From Trebonia sp. (GTDB lineage Bacteria; Actinomycetota; Actinomycetes; Streptosporangiales; Streptosporangiaceae), in assembly GCA_030038035.1 (NCBI GenBank), contig JASHPP010000048.1, positions 1 to 11,212 on the forward strand: 11,212 nucleotides of DNA, read 5' to 3'. The stretch's first letter is position 1. Each line of letters opens with the position of its first letter. This document shows positions 7,525-11,212 of the stretch, piece by piece. The notes below the pieces were generated by a model. The model saw only the letters and a program-made list of their open reading frames with translations. It did no database searches and was not told the origin of the DNA. Position numbers and translations under genes: made by a program.

Positions 7525-8199
7525 GTGAGCCCAACCCCTTCCGTCTGCAAGCTGCTCGCTGACCTGCACGCTTACCGCCTGGAACACATGGCGAGCGCCG
7601 ACCTGCAAGTGAACGTCGACCAGCGGCGGCTGCTTGAGGACATCGCCGACCGCGACGCGTTCGTCAAGCCCGGCGATGTCGTGGAGCCGTTCTCGCTGCC
7701 CGAGGTACTCGGCGGCACCGTCGACCTGGAGCAGCTGCTGGCCACCGGGCCCGTCGTGCTGCTGTTCTTCCGCTACGAGGGGTGTCCCGCCTGCAACATC
7801 GCACTGCGGCACTACCAGGCCGAGTTGTACCCGCCGCTGGCCGCGCTCGGCGCCACGCTGGTCGCGGTCAGCCCGCAGGTTCCCGGCAAGCTCGCCGCGA
7901 TCAGGAACCGCTTCGGCTTCCCGTTCCCTGTGGGGTCGGACACCGGCAACGGGCTCGCTCGCCGCTTCGGCATCACGTTCACGGCGAGCCCGGCGTCCCA
8001 GGCCCATGCCAGGGCAAGGGGCGGCGACCTGGGGGAGGTGCTCGGCACCGGCGCGTGGGAGCTGCCGATGCCCACGATCGTCGTGATCGGGCAGGACCGC
8101 GTGGTGCGGTTCGCCGACGTGCACCCAGACTGGCTGGTCCGGACCGAGGCGGGCGTGGTCATCGACGCCGTGCGCGCGCTGGTCCCCGTCCCGGTCTGA
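7525..8199 (+). CDS. Peroxiredoxin-like (AhpC/TSA, thioredoxin-fold) protein
   Basis: Thioredoxin-fold redox protein of the AhpC/TSA peroxiredoxin-like subgroup (PRX_like2 type), presumably a cytoplasmic peroxide or disulfide reductase; 224 residues, normal for the group. Residues 47-60 (VKPGDVVEPFSLPE) open the domain. VVLLFFRYEGCPACNIALRHYQ carries the likely catalytic Cys87 and a CxxC partner Cys90. AVSPQVPGK, FGFPFPVGSD and ELPMPTIVVIG follow in the expected order. An additional Cys8 lies in the N-terminal helical region. Start choice: the GTG at 7525 follows a perfect -10 box by 7 nt, while an in-frame GTG at 7462 lies upstream of that promoter and would add 21 residues of unlikely composition (serine-rich, AT-rich codons). 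It is the first gene of an operon with monooxygenase and dioxygenase genes, so it may protect against peroxide leaking from them or act as their redox partner. That role is inference. Confidence 0.85.
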   Translation: MSPTPSVCKLLADLHAYRLEHMASADLQVNVDQRRLLEDIADRDAFVKPGDVVEPFSLPEVLGGTVDLEQLLATGPVVLLFFRYEGCPACNIALRHYQAELYPPLAALGATLVAVSPQVPGKLAAIRNRFGFPFPVGSDTGNGLARRFGITFTASPASQAHARARGGDLGEVLGTGAWELPMPTIVVIGQDRVVRFADVHPDWLVRTEAGVVIDAVRALVPVPV

Positions 8200-8226
8200 C
8201 CGAACGAGCGCAAGCAAGGAGATTCC

Positions 8227-9315
8227 ATGCAGGTCGAGTTCATCGGCATCGCCCACACCAGCGACTACTCGGAGACCAACGCGCTGGCGGGGCCGGTCGT
8301 CCAGCCCGACTACCTGTACCGCCTGGCGTTCGTGCACGAGCAATCGGGCTTCGACCGGGTGCTCGTGGCGCACAGTTCGTCGTCACCTGACGGGTTCACC
8401 GTGGCGGATCAGGTGCTGACCGCCACGGAAACGCTCGGCGTGCTGCTGGCGCACCGGCCTGGCTTCGTCGCCCCGACGATCGCCGCCCGTAAGTTCGCCA
8501 CCATCGACGCCTTTCACCCCGGCCGGATCGCGCTGCACGTGATCACCGGCGGCGACGACGGCGACCAGGCCCGCGACGGTGACTTCTCCGACAAGCCGGC
8601 CAGGTACCGGCGCACCGACGAGTTCCTGGACATCGTCGAGCGCGAGTGGAGCTCCGCCGAGCGCTTCGACTACGAGGGCGAGTTCTACAAGGTCAAGGAC
8701 GCCTGGTCCGCGCTGCGCCCGGCCTGCGGGCACCTGCCGGTCTACTTCGGGGGGGCGTCGGAGGACGCGGTCCGTGTCGGCGGCAGGCACGCCGACGTCT
8801 ACGCCTTCTGGGGCGAGCCACTCGACGGCATCAGGGAGCGCATCGCCCAGGTCCAGGCTTCCGCGCAGGCGGCCGGGCGCACCATCGACCGGTTTTCTGT
8901 CAGCCTGCGGCCCATCGCCGCCGACACCGAGTCGGCAGCCTGGGAGCGGGCGCACGAGATCCTCGAGCGCACCCGGGAGCGGGCCGCCGAGTACGTCGGG
9001 AAGCGCGACACGTCACAGGCCGAAGGGTCCCGGCGGCTGCTGCGCTACGCCGCGGAAGGTGAGCTGCACGACAAGCGGCTGTGGACCGCGCTGTCGAAGG
9101 CCACCGGCGCGGCCGGGAACTCCACCGCCCTGGTCGGCAGTTACGAGCAGGTCGCCGAGTCCCTCCTGGACTACGTGGCCGCCGGCGCCAGCACGCTGCT
9201 GATCCGCGGCTACGACCCGCTGGCGGACGCCGCCGCCTACGCCAACCTCATCAGGCTTGTCCACGACACGGTGGGCGACGACATCACCGGCTACCGCGCC
9301 AGCGTCGCCGCCTGA
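8227..9315 (+). CDS. SsuD-like LLM-class flavin-dependent monooxygenase
   Basis: Luciferase-like TIM-barrel flavin monooxygenase most similar to alkanesulfonate monooxygenase SsuD, which uses FMNH2 and O2 to release sulfite; 362 residues against about 381 in E. coli. Shared stretches include HRPGFVAPTIAARKFATID, GRIALHVITGGD, RYRRTDEFLDI, PVYFGGAS, FWGEP and STALVG. Compared with the E. coli sequence as I recall it, several catalytic residues are replaced: Cys54 by Ser53, Arg226 by Ser226, His228 by Arg228 and Arg297 by Thr293; Tyr331 is kept as Tyr329. The substrate is therefore uncertain, and F420 use cannot be excluded. The start at 8227 has AAGGAG 5 nt upstream, 27 nt after the peroxiredoxin gene. 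No flavin reductase gene is in the window to supply reduced flavin. Confidence 0.85.
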   Translation: MQVEFIGIAHTSDYSETNALAGPVVQPDYLYRLAFVHEQSGFDRVLVAHSSSSPDGFTVADQVLTATETLGVLLAHRPGFVAPTIAARKFATIDAFHPGRIALHVITGGDDGDQARDGDFSDKPARYRRTDEFLDIVEREWSSAERFDYEGEFYKVKDAWSALRPACGHLPVYFGGASEDAVRVGGRHADVYAFWGEPLDGIRERIAQVQASAQAAGRTIDRFSVSLRPIAADTESAAWERAHEILERTRERAAEYVGKRDTSQAEGSRRLLRYAAEGELHDKRLWTALSKATGAAGNSTALVGSYEQVAESLLDYVAAGASTLLIRGYDPLADAAAYANLIRLVHDTVGDDITGYRASVAA

Positions 9316-9351
9316 CCCGACCAGTAACCCCTCGTCACTTAGGGAGTCAGC

Positions 9352-10218
9352 ATGACCACACTCGCCGACACGGACGTCCAGCACGGTGCCCTGACGATCA
9401 GGCCGCTCCAGCCCACCATCGGCGCGGAAATCTCCGGAGCAGACCTCAGGCACCCGCTGAGCGACGCCGTGCGGGACGAGATCAAGGCCGCCATCCTCCA
9501 GTACAAGGTCGTCTTCTTCCGCGACCAGAACCTGGACCGCGACCAGCACGCGGCGTTCGCGGCGCAGTTCGGCCCGCTGTACACGCACCCGAGCGTGGAC
9601 AAGTCCTACGCCGACAAGGTGCCGGCCATCCACCAGATCGCCGCGGGCGACGCGAAGAAGTACGAGAAGTACCTCGCGCAGCAGCGGGCCGAAGGCTGGG
9701 ACCCCTACCACAGCGACACGAGCTGGCGGCTGGTCCCGACCTGGGGTGCCGTGCTCCGCGCGGTCAACCTCCCCGATGTCGGCGGCGACACGATCTGGGT
9801 GGACGCCGGGCTCGCCTACGACGGGCTGCCGGAGGAGACGAAGCAGCGCTTTGAGGGGCTGCACGTGACTCACGACTTCCGGTCGGCGCTGGTTGGCGCC
9901 GGTCACGACTACCCGATCGTGGCCCACCCGATCGTGCGCACGCACCGTGAGACCGGCAAGAAGATCCTCTGGGTCAACTTCAGCCAGCACCCGTGGATCG
10001 TCGGGTTCGACCGGGACGACAGCAGGGAGCTGCTGTCCATCGTGCACGACCAGTATCGCAAGCCCGAATACCAGGTGCGGTTCAGCTGGCGGCCCGGCTC
10101 GATCGCGTTCTGGGACAACCGCGCCGCGGTGCACTACGCGGTCCGCAACTACGCCGACTTCCCCCGCTTGCTCGAGCGGATCCTGATCGCCGACGAACCG
10201 CAGTACGCGGACCTGTGA
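9352..10218 (+). CDS. TauD/TfdA family Fe(II)/2-oxoglutarate-dependent dioxygenase
   Basis: Cytoplasmic non-haem iron dioxygenase that couples 2-oxoglutarate decarboxylation to hydroxylation of a substrate; in TauD this makes taurine lose sulfite. The product is 288 residues (E. coli TauD 283) and aligns end to end, for example PTIGAEISGADLRHPLSD and VVFFRDQNL. The iron ligands are His120 and Asp122 (YHSD) and His261 (DNRAAVHYAV). Arg272 fits the 2-oxoglutarate carboxylate anchor, and Arg276 fits TauD Arg270, which binds the sulfonate. His79 matches TauD His70. TauD Tyr73 and Asn95, however, correspond to Val82 and about Trp116, and there is an insertion of roughly a dozen residues before the HxD motif. 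Taurine itself is thus unlikely; another sulfonate, a sulfate ester or an unrelated acid is possible. AGGGAG lies 5 nt before the ATG. The gene is third in the operon. Confidence 0.9.
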   Translation: MTTLADTDVQHGALTIRPLQPTIGAEISGADLRHPLSDAVRDEIKAAILQYKVVFFRDQNLDRDQHAAFAAQFGPLYTHPSVDKSYADKVPAIHQIAAGDAKKYEKYLAQQRAEGWDPYHSDTSWRLVPTWGAVLRAVNLPDVGGDTIWVDAGLAYDGLPEETKQRFEGLHVTHDFRSALVGAGHDYPIVAHPIVRTHRETGKKILWVNFSQHPWIVGFDRDDSRELLSIVHDQYRKPEYQVRFSWRPGSIAFWDNRAAVHYAVRNYADFPRLLERILIADEPQYADL

Positions 10219-10255
10219 GCGGGGTCTCGCGGCACATTGCCTCGGGGCGAAACTC

Positions 10256-10396
10256 ATGGATCTGCACCTAGCCGGCAAGCGTGCTGTCGTGACCGGCGGC
10301 AGCCGCGGCATCGGGTTCGCCGTCGCCGGCGCGCTCGGCCCCATTGGGCCCCGCCGCCAGTACGCGCGGCGGGCGAGCCCGGCGGCGGCTCGCTAG
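10256..10396 (+). pseudogene. Truncated short-chain dehydrogenase/reductase remnant
   Basis: A 46-codon frame starts at the ATG at 10256, preceded by GGGGCGA, only 37 nt after the dioxygenase gene, so it has the position and translation signals of a fourth operon gene. Its first 28 residues are plainly the start of an SDR: the Rossmann nucleotide-binding segment GKRAVVTGGSRGIGFAVAGAL with TGxxxGxG. After about position 10340 the homology stops, where xxAAEGAxVxxxxR would be expected. The rest is Arg/Ala/Pro-rich translation of a hairpin region, ending in TAG at 10394-10396. At least 200 residues of a normal SDR are missing. It is best read as a decayed gene whose 3' part was deleted. Expression of the stub as a peptide is possible but not supported. 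Confidence 0.75.
10350..10393. terminator. Two adjoining GC-rich hairpins, probable operon terminator
   Basis: CCCGCCGC (10350-10357) pairs perfectly with GCGGCGGG (10366-10373) around an 8-nt loop. Next to it, GCGAGCC (10373-10379) pairs with GGCTCGC (10387-10393) around a 7-nt loop. They share one base, so the second stem follows the first almost directly. There is no T-run. The site lies at the end of the peroxiredoxin/monooxygenase/dioxygenase operon and before the DUF1801 gene, which fits a terminator. Confidence 0.5.
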
Positions 10397-10440
10397 TGTA
10401 GGGGTCCTGGCGTTAGATCTCGCGTAGGGGAAAACCTGGC

Positions 10441-10908
10441 ATGAACGACACGCAGAAGCCGCCCAAGAGGACCGCTGGCCGGGCGTCGGGCAGATTCACG
10501 GACGAGGAACGGGCCGCGATGCGGGACCGCGCCCAGGAGCTGAAGGCGACCGCGCGCGGCCCGCGCGCGGGCAAGGCGGACGGCGAGGGCGACGTGCTCG
10601 CGAAGATCGCCGAGATGCCCGATGCCGATCGCGTCATGGCCGAGCGGCTCCACGCGATCATCAAGGCCAGCGTGCCGGCCCTCGCGCCGCGAACCTGGTA
10701 CGGGATGCCCGCGTACGCCAAGGACGGCAACGTGATCTGCTTCTTCCAGAGCGCGCACAAGTTCAAGACGAGGTACGCGACGCTTGGCTTCAGCGACAAG
10801 GCGAACCTCGACGACGGCGCGATGTGGCCGACCGCCTTCGCGCTGACGGAGTTGACCGCCGCCGACGAGGCCAGGATCGCCGCGCTCGTGCAGCAAGCCG
10901 TGAGCTGA
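10441..10908 (+). CDS. DUF1801 domain-containing protein (YdhG/YjbR-like fold)
   Basis: Cytoplasmic protein of the DUF1801 family (frataxin-like/YdhG fold), sometimes called an iron chaperone by fold similarity. The biochemical function is not established. It is 155 residues. The N-terminal part (1-45) is charged, rich in Lys/Arg/Ala and likely flexible or helical. The domain covers about residues 50-155, with [24 protein letters not shown], the family's characteristic W-Y-G-M-P-A-Y stretch, then [24 protein letters not shown]. It ends in [23 protein letters not shown] lies about 9 nt before the ATG. It stands alone after the hairpin cluster, with its own promoter probably in 10394-10430 (TAGTGT is a weak candidate), and converges on cobS. 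Confidence 0.85.
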   Translation: MNDTQKPPKRTAGRASGRFTDEERAAMRDRAQELKATARGPRAGKADGEGDVLAKIAEMPDADRVMAERLHAIIKASVPALAPRTWYGMPAYAKDGNVICFFQSAHKFKTRYATLGFSDKANLDDGAMWPTAFALTELTAADEARIAALVQQAVS

Positions 10909-10945
10909 GGACCGAGCGCCGCGGATGGCGGCCAAGCCAGTAACT

Positions 10946-10992
10946 TGCCTGGGTCCCGGTCGATACCACGTCCCGGCCGGGCTGCCAGGGCA
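10946..10992. terminator. Imperfect stem-loop between convergent DUF1801 and cobS genes
   Basis: TGCCTGG (10946-10952) pairs with CCAGGGCA (10985-10992) with one bulged G, and inside it CCCGG (10955-10959) pairs with CCGGG (10977-10981) around a 17-nt loop. It lies in the 113-nt gap where two genes converge, so a shared terminator is plausible. The stem is imperfect and has no T-run. Confidence 0.35.
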
Positions 10993-11021
10993 GGCGTTGT
11001 GCGTTCGGCTGCGGGACGCGG

Positions 11022-11212
11022 TCAGCCCGCGAGCGCGCACGCGACGAGCACCGTCAACGTGCTGACCTCGACGATCGCGCCGAACACGTCGCCCGTCATC
11101 CCGCCGAGCCGACGCCGCGCGACCAGCTGGAGGAGCCCGCCGGCGAGCAGGCCGGCCAGCGCGGCGGCCAGCCAGCGTGCCGCGAGCGGCCACCCGCCCG
11201 CGGCGAGGCCCG
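11022..11212 (-). CDS. cobS: Adenosylcobinamide-GDP ribazoletransferase (cobalamin synthase), C-terminal part only
   Basis: Integral membrane enzyme of the last stage of cobalamin synthesis, joining adenosylcobinamide-GDP with alpha-ribazole. Only the last 62 residues are in the window, the gene continuing beyond the right edge. The visible part has a hydrophobic, Ala/Leu-rich membrane segment (RWLAAALAGLLAGGLL), then RRRLGGMTGDVFGAIVEVSTLTVLVACAL. The GGxTGDxxGAxxE signature is the conserved C-terminal motif of CobS. The stop is TGA, read on the minus strand at 11024-11022. Other cobalamin genes may lie to the right but cannot be seen. Confidence 0.85.
   Translation of the reverse strand, partial: GLAAGGWPLAARWLAAALAGLLAGGLLQLVARRRLGGMTGDVFGAIVEVSTLTVLVACALAG

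Noticed and set aside
9013..10344. A 443-codon minus-strand frame opposite the monooxygenase and dioxygenase genes
   Set aside because: It is a shadow of two well-supported genes, and shows no recognisable motif.
10925..11068. Short plus-strand frame beginning ATGGCGGCCAAGCC
   Set aside because: It is under 50 codons with no ribosome binding site, overlaps the cobS end antisense and shows no motif.
1..11212. Possible mobile element or island borders
   Set aside because: I looked for transposase or integrase motifs, long terminal inverted repeats and tRNA genes and saw none; the SDR remnant is the only sign of rearrangement.

Overview
The window is a GC-rich (clearly about 70% G+C) chromosomal segment from an actinomycete. 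The evidence is the base composition, third-codon G/C bias, long antisense shadow frames, an F420-type PPOX protein, an actinobacterial-style M50 peptidase and a cobalamin-synthesis gene. A soil actinobacterium of the Streptosporangiales/Streptomycetales kind is a reasonable guess, but the sequence alone does not fix the order. I see no phage, IS element, CRISPR array, tRNA or rRNA.

Layout. A membrane M50 peptidase gene (minus strand, running off the left edge) is divergent from pgm (phosphoglucomutase, plus strand). pgm converges on a secreted S53 (sedolisin/kumamolisin-type) acid protease gene (minus strand), with a perfect 19-bp hairpin between their ends. Upstream of the protease, on the same strand, lies a penicillin-acylase-family Ntn hydrolase without a signal peptide. 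The acylase is divergent from a small PPOX-class, probably F420-binding, flavin-fold protein across a compact intergenic region that holds a tandem repeat and an inverted repeat.

Next comes a plus-strand operon: peroxiredoxin-like protein, SsuD-like flavin monooxygenase, TauD/TfdA dioxygenase, then a broken short-chain dehydrogenase remnant. The gaps are only 27, 36 and 37 nt. A perfect TATAAT promoter in an AT-rich island drives the operon. It reads as a catabolic or sulfur-scavenging unit acting on an organosulfur compound, but the active-site residues differ from those of E. coli SsuD and TauD, so the substrate is probably not a simple alkanesulfonate or taurine. No transporter and no flavin reductase are encoded nearby.

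The right end holds a DUF1801-family gene (plus strand) converging on the C-terminal part of cobS (minus strand, cut by the window edge).

Several genes have a TANNNT-like box 6-7 nt before the start codon and little Shine-Dalgarno sequence, which suggests leaderless transcripts. The parts most worth a second look are the peroxiredoxin/monooxygenase/dioxygenase operon with its altered catalytic residues, the SDR remnant at its end, and the divergent acylase/PPOX control region. I do not see evidence of a wholly new kind of system; these are unusual versions and combinations of known families.
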